From Opitutaceae bacterium TAV5 (GTDB lineage: Bacteria; Verrucomicrobiota; Verrucomicrobiia; Opitutales; Opitutaceae), in the NCBI GenBank assembly GCA_000242935.3, contig CP007053.1, forward strand, positions 4,263,001-4,327,000: 64,000 nt of DNA, written 5' to 3'. Positions 10,667-18,575 of the stretch are shown here, piece by piece (position 1 is the stretch's first letter; every line of letters starts with the position of its first letter). The translations under genes were made by a program, and so were the position numbers. The notes below the pieces were generated by a model that worked only from the letters and a program-made list of their open reading frames with translations, did no database searches and was not told where the DNA came from.

Positions 10667-10838
10667 TATCGGACATGGAGCAGGAAATGCCGTTGAAGGC
10701 AAAACCTTGCGGGCTTTCTGTTTGCCCGTCTTCACAACTGCCGCCCGGGCCGCTGTTCGTGCCGCCCGGTTTTTCTCCCCCTGACCGGTGACCCGGCTCC
10801 CGCGTTCCGATCGCACTCTTCCTCCCCTCCAAACCACC

Positions 10839-12491
10839 ATGAAACCCAAACCCTGGAACCACACCGCGCGCGGCTGCCTCATGGCTGCGCTTGTCGTTGT
10901 GGGCACGACGTTCGGCAGCACGCCGGCGTTTGCCCAAAGCTCCGCTGACATCGAGGCCCTGCGCGCCGAGATCAAGGCCTCCCGCGAAGCGTACGAAGCC
11001 CGGATCGCCGAGCTCGAGAAACGCCTCGCCACCCTCGAAAAATCCCCCGCGCCGCCGGTCGCCGCGCCCGCCGCCGGCGCTCCTGTGCCCGCCGCCGGCA
11101 GCGGCAACCTCGAACAGCGCGTCGCCGCCCTCGAACAGGGCCAGCAGGCCACCAGCCAGTCGCTGGAGGAAGTGCGCTCGCCGGGCTTTTTCGAAAAACT
11201 CATCCCCGAGGACGTGACCCGGAATTTCGAGCTGCATGCGTATCTGCGCGCCGGCTACGGCATCAACCAGCGCGGCGGCGGCCAGGAAAAAATCACCAGC
11301 CCGGACGGCCTTTACCAGATCGGCCCCGGCCGTCTCGGTGACGAACCCGACACCTACGGCGAGCTGACCTTCAAGTACAACATGCCGCGGGCCGACGAAA
11401 ACGCGGTGAAGTTCGGCTTCCAGACGACCCTCGCCTTCAAGTACAACGGCGACAAGAACAACTACACCAACCAGAATGGCGACGGCGTGGACCTGCTCTT
11501 CCGCGAGGCCTTCGTCACCGCCAGCAACGTCTTCAAGACCAACCCCGACGTGCAGTTCTGGGCCGGCCAGCGCTTCTACGACCGGCACGACATCCACATC
11601 TACGACTACTACTTCCTCGACACCTCCGGCTACGGTGGCGGCGTGGAAAACATCAAGCTCGGCCCCGGCAAGCTCGCGGTCGCCTGGATCGGCGGCACCG
11701 ACAACACCGCGCAGGTCAAGGATCAGTACAGCCTCACCAAGCAGATCATCGACATCCGCTGGAGCGACCTCCCGTCCCTCTTCGGCGGCAAGGGCACCCT
11801 CTGGGTGTCCCCGCAGTACGTGAACGGCGGCAGCGGCGTCAAATACAGTTCCGGCGCGCCCAGCGCGACGCAGGGCATTCCCGACGACGATGTCGGCCTC
11901 GCGCTCGGCTGGATCCAGTTCAACGAGCTGAGCAAGGGCTACAACAAGCTCTCGCTCCAGTACGGTTTCGGCGCCGGTTACCAGTTTGGCGCCTACGTGC
12001 CCCTGCTCGACACCGCCAACGGCCAGCCGAGCGACTTTCTGAAAGACGCCTGGAGCGCGCAGATCACCAACCAGCTCGTCTGGCAGTTCAGCGACCAGTT
12101 CTCGCTCATGTGGGCCGCCGTCGCCAACTGGGAAGACAAGGGCTGGAAATCCGCCTCCGAATCCGGCTCCGACCGCCTCTTCCTGACCACCGCCGTCCGC
12201 CCGATCTACATGTTCACCGAACACTTCGGCATCGAGACCGAACTCGGCGTCGACTGGGCCAACGACGTGCGCTGGACGCTCAAGGACGACGACCAGTCGG
12301 CCATGGCCAAACTCACCGTCGCTGCCGTCATCAAACCCTCGGGCGCCTTCTGGTCGCGCCCTGAAATCCGCGCCTACGCCAGCTACTATTACTGGGGTGG
12401 CAGCATGCCGAGCTGGTACGTGCCCAACGGCGAAAAGGCCACCTCCACCGGTTCCTGGACCTTCGGCCTCCAGGCCGAAACCTGGTGGTAG
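10839..12491 (+). CDS. LamB-type maltodextrin porin with N-terminal coiled coil
   Basis: This is an outer-membrane beta-barrel for carbohydrate uptake, 550 residues. A signal peptide (MAALVVVGTTFGSTPAFAQ, ending near residue 33) is followed by a heptad-like segment IEALRAEIKASREAYEARI with a second IAELEKRLATLEKS. An Ala/Pro linker precedes the barrel. The barrel carries the maltoporin signature FWAGQRFYDRHDIHIYDYYF, followed by LDTSGYGGGVENI. The coiled coil before the barrel, absent from E. coli LamB, may bind the cell wall. The start at 10839 gives MKPKPWNH and a proper signal; an ATG at 10788 is less likely. It is first in the lamB-malE-malF-malG-malK order. Confidence 0.88.
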   Translation: MKPKPWNHTARGCLMAALVVVGTTFGSTPAFAQSSADIEALRAEIKASREAYEARIAELEKRLATLEKSPAPPVAAPAAGAPVPAAGSGNLEQRVAALEQGQQATSQSLEEVRSPGFFEKLIPEDVTRNFELHAYLRAGYGINQRGGGQEKITSPDGLYQIGPGRLGDEPDTYGELTFKYNMPRADENAVKFGFQTTLAFKYNGDKNNYTNQNGDGVDLLFREAFVTASNVFKTNPDVQFWAGQRFYDRHDIHIYDYYFLDTSGYGGGVENIKLGPGKLAVAWIGGTDNTAQVKDQYSLTKQIIDIRWSDLPSLFGGKGTLWVSPQYVNGGSGVKYSSGAPSATQGIPDDDVGLALGWIQFNELSKGYNKLSLQYGFGAGYQFGAYVPLLDTANGQPSDFLKDAWSAQITNQLVWQFSDQFSLMWAAVANWEDKGWKSASESGSDRLFLTTAVRPIYMFTEHFGIETELGVDWANDVRWTLKDDDQSAMAKLTVAAVIKPSGAFWSRPEIRAYASYYYWGGSMPSWYVPNGEKATSTGSWTFGLQAETWW

Positions 12492-12518
12492 TTATTACCT
12501 GACTACGCATCCCGTAAC

Positions 12519-12555
12519 GCGCCCGCCGTCGCTCCTCCCGGAGAGCGGCGGGCGC
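12519..12555 (+). terminator. Strong hairpin between the porin gene and malE
   Basis: GCGCCCGCCG (12519-12528) pairs with CGGCGGGCGC (12546-12555). Extra pairs continue inside the stem and the loop is CTCCCG. No T-run follows, so this is more likely a partial terminator or an mRNA-stabilising hairpin than a full intrinsic terminator. Confidence 0.55.
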
Positions 12556-12608
12556 TTCCCGTCCTCCTCCCCGGTTTTCCCCCGCATTCCCGATCCGTTT
12601 TTTCCATT

Positions 12609-13796
12609 ATGAAATACGCAAAAACACTCCTCTGCATCGCCACGGCGCTTGCCGCCGTGCTCCCCGCCGCCCGCGCCTGGGAAGAAGGCAAACTCCTCAT
12701 CTGGATCAACGGCGACAAAGGTTACCGCGGCCTCCAGCAAGTCGGCGACACATTCGCCAAAGAGCTCGGTGTCCCGGTCAAGGTCGAGGCCCCCGAAGGC
12801 GTCACCGACAAGTTTTTCCAGGCCGCGCAGTCCGGCAAAGGTCCCGACATTTTCATGTGGCCGCACGACCGCCTCGGCGAATGGGCCGACGCCGGCATCC
12901 TGAAACCCGTCGACATCGACGCCGCCACCAAGGCCAGAATCTTCCCCAAGGCCTGGGATGCCTTCACCCACAAAAACCGTATCTGGGCCTATCCGATGTC
13001 GCTCGAGGCCCTCGGCCTCATCTACAACACGAAACTTGTCACCGGCACCCCGCCCACCAACCTCGACGACGTCATCAAGCTCGCCCCCGATCTCCGGAAA
13101 AAAGGCATCACCCCCATCATGTGGGACTACGGCACGCCCTTCTTCAGCTGGGGCTTTCTCGCCAGCGACGGCGGCTACGTCTACAAACGCGGCGCCAGCG
13201 GCTACGACCTCAACGATGTCGGCGTGAACGCCCCCGGCGCGATCAAGGCGCTCGAGCAGATCGTGGACGTCATCAACCAGGGCATCATGCCCAAGGGCAC
13301 CACCTATTCCGTCATGGAGTCCAAAATGAACTCCGGCGAACTCGCCATGATGGTTTCCGGTCCCTGGGCCTGGGGCAATCTCCGCAAGAGCAACATCCCC
13401 TTCGCCGTCGCCCCCATGCTCGGGGCCAACGGCAAACCCGGAAAACCCTTCGTCGGTGTGCTCGGCGCGATGATCAACCGCAGTTCTCCCAACGCCGACC
13501 TTGCCGAGGAGTTTCTGAAAAACCATCTCCTCACCGACGACGGCCTGCGCACGATGAACGCCGACGTCCCCCTCGGCGTGCCGGCCCTCGAAAGTTTCTA
13601 CAAGGAACTCTCCAAGGACCCCGCCATCGCCGCGACCAAGGCCAGTGTCGATGCCGGCGAACTCATGCCCAACATTCCCGAAATGGGCCGCTTCTGGTCC
13701 TCGCTTCAGGCCGCGCTCAGCAATGCGACCAACGGCCAGAGCACGCCCAGGGAGGCCCTCGACCACGCCGCCGCCCGCATGAAGGACGGAAAATAA
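12609..13796 (+). CDS. malE: Maltose/maltodextrin-binding protein
   Basis: This is the periplasmic binding protein that delivers maltodextrins to MalFGK. It has 395 residues with a signal peptide ending ALAAVLPAARA (about residue 23). The mature protein begins WEEGKLLIWINGDKGY, almost the E. coli MalE start. Further MalE landmarks follow in order: GPDIFMWPHDRLGEWADAG, YPMSLEALGLIYN, GPWAWGNL, KPFVGVLGAMIN, and MPNIPEMGRFW near the end. The similarity is spread over the whole chain. It lies between the porin gene and malF. Strong hairpins on both sides suggest different transcript levels for malE and the membrane genes. Confidence 0.95.
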   Translation: MKYAKTLLCIATALAAVLPAARAWEEGKLLIWINGDKGYRGLQQVGDTFAKELGVPVKVEAPEGVTDKFFQAAQSGKGPDIFMWPHDRLGEWADAGILKPVDIDAATKARIFPKAWDAFTHKNRIWAYPMSLEALGLIYNTKLVTGTPPTNLDDVIKLAPDLRKKGITPIMWDYGTPFFSWGFLASDGGYVYKRGASGYDLNDVGVNAPGAIKALEQIVDVINQGIMPKGTTYSVMESKMNSGELAMMVSGPWAWGNLRKSNIPFAVAPMLGANGKPGKPFVGVLGAMINRSSPNADLAEEFLKNHLLTDDGLRTMNADVPLGVPALESFYKELSKDPAIAATKASVDAGELMPNIPEMGRFWSSLQAALSNATNGQSTPREALDHAAARMKDGK

Positions 13797-13810
13797 AAGC
13801 CCGGGTTCCC

Positions 13811-13841
13811 TTGCAGGGGCTTCGCAAACGGACCCCTGCAA
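13811..13841 (+). terminator. Hairpin between malE and malF
   Basis: TTGCAGGGG (13811-13819) pairs perfectly with CCCCTGCAA (13833-13841) across a 13-base loop. There is no T-run. Its position after malE recalls the malE-malF intergenic palindromes of enterobacteria, which protect malE mRNA. The same role here is inferred. Confidence 0.55.
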
Positions 13842-13876
13842 TCGAAGGTCATCGTTCTCTCCCCTCCATTTCCCGC

Positions 13877-15547
13877 ATGCGCCCCTGGCAAAAGTACCTC
13901 TATCACGGCATCGTCTCGCTTCTCGGCCTCACGCTCCTCTACCTCAGTGCGCAGCTCTACCGGGCCGGTTACCCGGGCATCGGCATCGGGCTTCTTCTCG
14001 TGGACGCCCTTGCTGTCACGATCTACGTCCGCGCCCGCGCCTACACCTGGCGTTACCTCTTCCCCGGCCTCGTCGGCTTCGGCCTCTTCGTCATCTTCCC
14101 GCTGATCTACACCGTTTACGTAAGTTTTACCAACTACAGCTCCGCCAACCTCCTCCGCTTTCCGCAAGTCGTCCGCTATTTCCAGGACGAAACGTACCTC
14201 GCTTCCGACGCCCGTTACCCCTTCACGCTCTACCGGGCGGGCGAAGGCGCCGATGCCGCGTATATCCTCGAACTCGCCGACGCCTCCGCCGATCCTGCCA
14301 AAACATACCGGACCGCTGCCGTCGCGCTTCCCGAAAAGCCCGAGACGATCCCTGCCACCGAAGTCTCCGCCGGGGCCGGGGCTCCGGAAGCCGCCGCCCT
14401 CGCCCTGCGCGACATCATCAAGCTCCGCGCCGCCCTCCAGCACGTCACCATCGAACTTCCCGACGGCACCCTCGCCACCAACACCGGCCTGCGCGACTTC
14501 GCCCCCCGCCATCCGCTCTGGCAACACAACCCGGCCGACGACACCTTCAAAAACCTCGTCACCGGCGAAACCATCCGCCCCGACGACACCCTCGGCCGCT
14601 ACGTTGTCGCTACGCCCGCCGCCTCCGGCGGCAGTTCAGGGTCCGGAGTTCAGCGTCCAGAGTCGGAGTCGGATAGCTCCAGACCTCAAACCCTGAACCC
14701 TGAACCTGACGGGAGAGCCGACAGCGCTCCCGCCGCGGTCGGCTCTCCCGTCGGCCCCGGTTACCGCACCTGGATCGGTCTCGCCAACTACACAAAAGTT
14801 TTCACCGACAAGGGCATCCAGGGGCCTTTCATCAAGATCTTCATCTGGACGGTCGTTTTTGCTCTCGGCTCCGTCGCCTTCTCGCTCACCGTCGGCATGT
14901 TTCTCGCGGTTCTCCTCGAATGGAAAGAACTCCCTTTCCGCCGCGCCTATCGCACCCTGCTGATCCTGCCCTATGCCGTCCCCGCCTTCATCTCGATTCT
15001 CATTTTCAAGGGGCTTTTTAACCAGAACTTCGGCGAGATAAACCTCATCCTCAACGCCCTCTTCGGGATCAAGCCCGGGTGGTTTGCCGACCCCACGCTC
15101 GCCAAACTGATGATTCTCATCGTCAACACCTGGCTCGGCTTCCCTTACATGATGATCGTCTGCACCGGCATCCTCCAGTCCGTGCCCGACACCATTTACG
15201 AAGCCAGCGCCATCGACGGCTCCAACGCCATCCACGACTTCTTCCGGCTCACGCTTCCGCTGATTTTCAAGCCGCTCTTTCCGCTCCTCGTCGCTTCGTT
15301 CGCCTTCAATTTTAACAACTTCCTCCTCATCTACCTTCTCACGGCCGGCGGCCCCGACATGGTCGGCGCGGCGACTCCGGCGGGCCAGACGGACATTCTC
15401 GTCAGCTACACCTTCCGCATCGCCTTCCGCGACAGCTCGCAAAACTTCGGCTACGCCAGCGCCATCGCCACGGTGATCTTCATCATCGTCGCCCTGATCT
15501 CGTGGTGGAATCTCCGCAAACAGAACCTCGGCACACCCAAAGGATGA
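13877..15547 (+). CDS. malF: Maltose ABC transporter permease MalF, with repeat-derived insertion
   Basis: This inner-membrane permease pairs with MalG and MalK. It has 556 residues, against about 514 in E. coli. The N-terminal helices and the long periplasmic loop are followed by the conserved core ANYTKVFTDKGIQGPF, LLILPYAVPAFISILIFKGL, the EAA loop YEASAIDGSN and ASFAFNFNNF. Residues about 252-292, at the end of the periplasmic loop, form a Ser/Pro/Glu-rich stretch encoded by two palindromic elements (14634-14706 and 14708-14752) and lie just before the conserved core. The start at 13877 (MRPWQKYLY) is used; the frame is open back to 12857, but that part is antisense-like shadow of malE. 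Confidence 0.93.
   Translation: MRPWQKYLYHGIVSLLGLTLLYLSAQLYRAGYPGIGIGLLLVDALAVTIYVRARAYTWRYLFPGLVGFGLFVIFPLIYTVYVSFTNYSSANLLRFPQVVRYFQDETYLASDARYPFTLYRAGEGADAAYILELADASADPAKTYRTAAVALPEKPETIPATEVSAGAGAPEAAALALRDIIKLRAALQHVTIELPDGTLATNTGLRDFAPRHPLWQHNPADDTFKNLVTGETIRPDDTLGRYVVATPAASGGSSGSGVQRPESESDSSRPQTLNPEPDGRADSAPAAVGSPVGPGYRTWIGLANYTKVFTDKGIQGPFIKIFIWTVVFALGSVAFSLTVGMFLAVLLEWKELPFRRAYRTLLILPYAVPAFISILIFKGLFNQNFGEINLILNALFGIKPGWFADPTLAKLMILIVNTWLGFPYMMIVCTGILQSVPDTIYEASAIDGSNAIHDFFRLTLPLIFKPLFPLLVASFAFNFNNFLLIYLLTAGGPDMVGAATPAGQTDILVSYTFRIAFRDSSQNFGYASAIATVIFIIVALISWWNLRKQNLGTPKG
14634..14706. repeat. Palindromic repeat inserted in frame in malF (GTTCAGGG family)
   Basis: The left arm at 14634-14662 begins GTTCAGGGTCCGGAGTTCAG. 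The right arm at 14677-14706 ends AACCCTGAACCCTGAACC and is the inverse with several mismatches. The encoded residues (RPQTLNPEPDG) resemble the linkers made by related elements in the amylase and RHS genes. Confidence 0.75.
14708..14752. repeat. Perfect 15-base inverted repeat inside malF
   Basis: GACGGGAGAGCCGAC at 14708-14722 is the exact reverse complement of GTCGGCTCTCCCGTC at 14738-14752. A 15-base spacer separates them. It directly abuts the GTTCAGGG-family element, so two palindromic units lie side by side in coding sequence. Confidence 0.8.
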
Positions 15548-15719
15548 ACCACAGAGGCACAAAAACACAGAGGACAAACCACACGGAGAACACCACTGCC
15601 TGCCACAGGGACTTCGCTGTCTGCCCGTGCGATATCCTTTCTCCTCGCAGAGTGTGCCGGTGGATTTCCACGACTCCTCTCTGTGCTTCGATCTCCGTGC
15701 CTCTGTGTCTCTGTGGTTA
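15547..15719. repeat. Inverted-repeat island between malF and malG (ACCACAGAGG family)
   Basis: The left arm ACCACAGAGGCACAAAAACA starts at the malF stop. The right arm ends CCTCTGTGTCTCTGTGGTT and inverts it. About 120 bases lie between the arms. It fills most of the 182-base malF-malG gap. No promoter could be identified in it. Confidence 0.75.
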
Positions 15720-15729
15720 ATCAAAAAAC

Positions 15730-16632
15730 ATGAAAGCCTCGACCCAACGCCGACTCAAACTCGCCGCCGCGCATGTCTTTCTCATCGGCTTCATCGCGCT
15801 GATCCTCTTCCCGTTCCTGATGATCATCGCGATCAGCTTCCGGAAGGGAAACTTCGCCCTCGGCGCGCTCATTCCCACCGGTGACAATTTTTCGTTCGAG
15901 CACTGGAAATACGTCCTCGGCATCCCTTACGAGGAGATCGGCGCCGACGGCACCGCGCGTACGGTCAAAGCCACGACACCGGTTCTCCTCTGGTTCTGGA
16001 ACTCCCTCAAGGTTTCCTTTTCCGCTTCCGCGATGATCATCCTTCTCTCCGGCACCTGCGCCTACGCCTTTGCGCGCATGCAGTTTTATGCCCGCGAGAC
16101 GCTGCTCAAATCGCTCCTCATCCTCCAGGTGTTCCCGATGGTCCTCGCGCTGGTCGCGCTCTACGCCCTGCTCCAGCTCATCGGAGAGTTTCTCCCCTTT
16201 TTCGGACTCAACACGCACCCCGGCCTCATCCTCACCTACCTCGGCGGCGTCGCCGTCTATATCTGGATGATCAAAGGCTATTTTGACACCATCCCCGTGA
16301 GTATCGAGGAGTCCGCCAAGATCGACGGGGCCACCCACTTCCAGGCTTTCATTCGCATCCTGCTTCCGATGAGTCTGCCGATTTTCGCGGTTGTCTTCAT
16401 TCTCAGTTTTATCAGCCACATCTCCGAATACCCGGTCGCCTCCGTCGTTCTCCAGACCGAGGGCAAATGGACGCTTGCGGTGGGCGCCCAGTCGTTCCTC
16501 TACGAGCAAAACTATCTTTGGGGAAAGTTCGCCGCCACGGCAGTCCTCTCCGGCCTGCCCATCACGATCATGTTCCTCGTCTGCCAGAAATTCCTCATCT
16601 CCGGCCTCACGTCCGGCGGAGTGAAAGAATAA
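15730..16632 (+). CDS. malG: Maltose ABC transporter permease MalG
   Basis: This is the second inner-membrane permease of the maltodextrin importer, 300 residues with about six membrane helices. The first helix is [19 protein letters not shown]. The EAA loop that contacts MalK reads [15 protein letters not shown], then RILLPMSLP. The C-terminal [13 protein letters not shown] closely matches the family ending. It follows malF after the ACCACAGAGG repeat island and precedes malK after a second island, so the operon is punctuated by repeats. Length and all motifs are normal. Confidence 0.95.
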   Translation: MKASTQRRLKLAAAHVFLIGFIALILFPFLMIIAISFRKGNFALGALIPTGDNFSFEHWKYVLGIPYEEIGADGTARTVKATTPVLLWFWNSLKVSFSASAMIILLSGTCAYAFARMQFYARETLLKSLLILQVFPMVLALVALYALLQLIGEFLPFFGLNTHPGLILTYLGGVAVYIWMIKGYFDTIPVSIEESAKIDGATHFQAFIRILLPMSLPIFAVVFILSFISHISEYPVASVVLQTEGKWTLAVGAQSFLYEQNYLWGKFAATAVLSGLPITIMFLVCQKFLISGLTSGGVKE

Positions 16633-16659
16633 AAATATAATCCCTCCGGAACCAGACCA

Positions 16660-16797
16660 TTGAACAGAAGTTAAGAAGATAACGAAGGCATTGTCACTCT
16701 CCACACCTCTGCGCTCAAAACGTTACGCACTCTCAAAAAAACACCCATGAAGCAATCGGGCCTTCGTGACCTTTTTATCTTCTGTTCAAAAAACTTC
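16660..16797. repeat. Inverted-repeat island between malG and malK (TTGAACAGAAG family, copy 1)
   Basis: The left arm is TTGAACAGAAGTTAAGAAGA followed by TAACGAAGG. The right arm is CCTTCGTGACCTTTTTATCT followed by TCTGTTCAAAAAACTTCC. It is the most diverged of three copies in the window (others at 17976-18155 and 57783-57970). Confidence 0.75.
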
Positions 16798-16802
16798 CTG
16801 CC

Positions 16803-17936
16803 ATGGCCACTGTTTCCATAAAAAACCTCGACAAGACCTATCCCGCCTCCGGCAAGAACCCGGCCTTCCGCGCCGTCAAGGGCATCAACCTCGAGATCGA
16901 GGACGGCGAGTTCATGGTCCTCGTCGGACCCTCCGGTTGTGGAAAATCCACTACACTCCGCATGATTGCCGGACTCGAAAAAATCACCGGCGGCACCATC
17001 CATATCGATGGCATCGAGGTCAACGACCTCCTCCCCAAGGACCGCGGCATTGCGATGGTTTTCCAGAATTACGCCCTCTACCCGCACCTTTCGCTTTTCG
17101 AGAACATGGCCTTCGGCCTCCGCCTCGCGCACACGCCGAAAGACGAGATCAACCGCCGAGTCACCGAAGCCGCCACCATCCTCGGCCTCGAAAAAATCCT
17201 CGACCGCAAACCCGCCGCCCTTTCCGGCGGACAACGCCAGCGCGTCGCCGTCGGCCGCGCCATCGTCCGCAACCCGAAAGTTTTCCTCTTCGACGAACCT
17301 CTCTCCAACCTCGACGCCAAGATGCGCGTGCAGATGCGCTCGGAGATTTCCAAACTCCATGCCCGCCTCGGCACCACGATGATCTATGTGACGCACGACC
17401 AGGTGGAGGCGATGACGATGGGCGACCGCATCTGTGTGATGAAAGACGGCATCATCATGCAGGTGGCCGATCCGCTCACCCTCTATCACCAGCCCGACAA
17501 CCTTTTCGTGGCCGGCTTCATCGGCAGCCCTCCCATGAATCTCCTCCGCGGCAAGATCGAACGCCGCGGCGGCGTCCTCACCTTCGTCGAAGCGGCCGCC
17601 GGCCCGGCAGCCTCGTCCGCCATCACGGTCGCCCTCAACGGTCCTCTTGCCGAGCGTGCCGCGAAGTGCGCCGATCGTGAAGTCATCTTCGGCATCCGCC
17701 CGGAAAACATTCACGAACACCCTCACACTCCCGAAAACATTCCGATCCGGGCCCACATCGATCTCGCCGAACCGATGGGCGCCGAGACCAATGTCTACCT
17801 GAAAACCGCCACCGGAAACCTCATCGCCCGGCTGCACACCGAACGTCTCTTCGACTTCGGCGAAGAACTCACGGTTCACCTCAACCTCGCCAAGGCGCAC
17901 CTCTTCGATGCCGCCACCGAACAGGTCGTGCGTTGA
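16803..17936 (+). CDS. malK: Maltose ABC transporter ATPase MalK
   Basis: This is the cytoplasmic ATPase that energises MalFG, 377 residues, normal for MalK/UgpC. Walker [10 protein letters not shown] lies at residues 42-50, the Q-loop is [10 protein letters not shown], the signature LSGGQRQRV begins near 139 and Walker [15 protein letters not shown] near 160, followed by the switch His in [13 protein letters not shown]. The C-terminal regulatory (TOBE-like) domain includes [15 protein letters not shown] and [12 protein letters not shown]. The start at 16803 gives [13 protein letters not shown]. It closes the importer gene set. A 74-residue gene and the amylase follow beyond a repeat island. 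Confidence 0.95.
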   Translation: MATVSIKNLDKTYPASGKNPAFRAVKGINLEIEDGEFMVLVGPSGCGKSTTLRMIAGLEKITGGTIHIDGIEVNDLLPKDRGIAMVFQNYALYPHLSLFENMAFGLRLAHTPKDEINRRVTEAATILGLEKILDRKPAALSGGQRQRVAVGRAIVRNPKVFLFDEPLSNLDAKMRVQMRSEISKLHARLGTTMIYVTHDQVEAMTMGDRICVMKDGIIMQVADPLTLYHQPDNLFVAGFIGSPPMNLLRGKIERRGGVLTFVEAAAGPAASSAITVALNGPLAERAAKCADREVIFGIRPENIHEHPHTPENIPIRAHIDLAEPMGAETNVYLKTATGNLIARLHTERLFDFGEELTVHLNLAKAHLFDAATEQVVR

Positions 17937-17975
17937 TCCCCCCCGGGGTGGGAATCCAAATTATGAATACATAAG

Positions 17976-18155
17976 GGAGGTTCCGGGAATTCATTTTTGA
18001 ACAGAAGGAAACGAAGAGAACGAAGGAAAAATAAAGAAGATCATGAATGATAATTTATTTATTTTAATGAAGTTAAACAGAAGTGGTCAGTCTGCGTCCT
18101 TGGTTGTTCTTTGTTCTCTTTGTTACCTTCTGTTCAATTTTTAGAAGTTCCCATA
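17976..18155. repeat. Inverted-repeat island after malK (TTGAACAGAAG family, copy 2)
   Basis: The left arm is GGGAGGTTCC, then ATTCATTTTTGAACAGAAGG and AAACGAAGAGAACGAAGG. The right arm is CTTTGTTCTCTTTGTTACC, then TTCTGTTCAATTTTTAGAAG and TTCCC. About 75 AT-rich bases lie between the arms. Confidence 0.8.
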
Positions 18156-18167
18156 ACCCGATCCACC

Positions 18168-18392
18168 ATGCGCAAAATACTCGAAACCGAAGACTACGTT
18201 CCCGTCCCCCCGATGATGACGGAGGATCCGTTTTACCGGATGACCTACATCATGAAGCAGGAGATCCGTAAGCACAAGTGGATCGAAGGCGAAAAAGGCC
18301 GCCGCCTCACCTGGGAGGAAGCCTGCAAGGAGTGGATCGAAAAACACCAGCCCGCCTTCGAGAAATTTATTAACGAAACGTTGAAGAGCTGA
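18168..18392 (+). CDS. Small conserved-looking protein of unknown function (74 residues)
   Basis: The start at 18168 gives MRKILETEDYVPVPPMMTED, then FYRMTYIMKQEIRKHKWIEGEKGRRLTWEEACKEW in pieces, ending KFINETLKS. It is rich in charged residues and aromatic motifs and has no signal peptide or membrane segment, so it is likely cytoplasmic. The absence of low-complexity sequence and its position between malK and the amylase, on the same strand, suggest a real gene. An upstream ATG at 18111 lies in the repeat arm and is not used. I do not recognise the family. It might be a small accessory or regulatory protein of the maltodextrin locus, but nothing in it shows that. Confidence 0.7.
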   Translation: MRKILETEDYVPVPPMMTEDPFYRMTYIMKQEIRKHKWIEGEKGRRLTWEEACKEWIEKHQPAFEKFINETLKS

Positions 18393-18429
18393 TTGCGCAT
18401 GGAGGGGAAGACAACACGCCGCTCCTTCT

Positions 18430-18562
18430 CGTGGCGCGGGCGTCCCGCCCGCCTCCGACGTGGCACGGGCATCCTTGCCCGTGAGCGTTGCCTCTCCGCG
18501 TATCGCGGGCCTCCCGCCCGCTCCGGAGTGGCACGGGCTTCCAGCCCGTGGACGGCGCTCCG
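18430..18562. repeat. Four tandem GGGC/GCCC hairpin units before the amylase gene
   Basis: The units are GCGGGCGTCCCGCCCGC, CACGGGCATCCTTGCCCGTG, CGCGGGCCTCCCGCCCGC and CACGGGCTTCCAGCCCGTG. Most are preceded by GTGGC or a variant. They separate the 74-residue gene from the amylase start at 18576. Confidence 0.8.
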
Positions 18563-18575
18563 CGCCGCCGGTCTG

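Noticed and set aside
9738-12224. An 828-codon minus-strand open frame
   Set aside because: It is antisense to the porin gene and out of frame with the AraC gene, with no family motif.
18430-18562. CRISPR array
   Set aside because: The units are internally palindromic, vary in sequence and have no regular spacers; no cas gene is nearby.
18393-18575. N-terminal extension of the amylase
   Set aside because: It is only hairpin repeat sequence, and a proper signal peptide starts at 18576.
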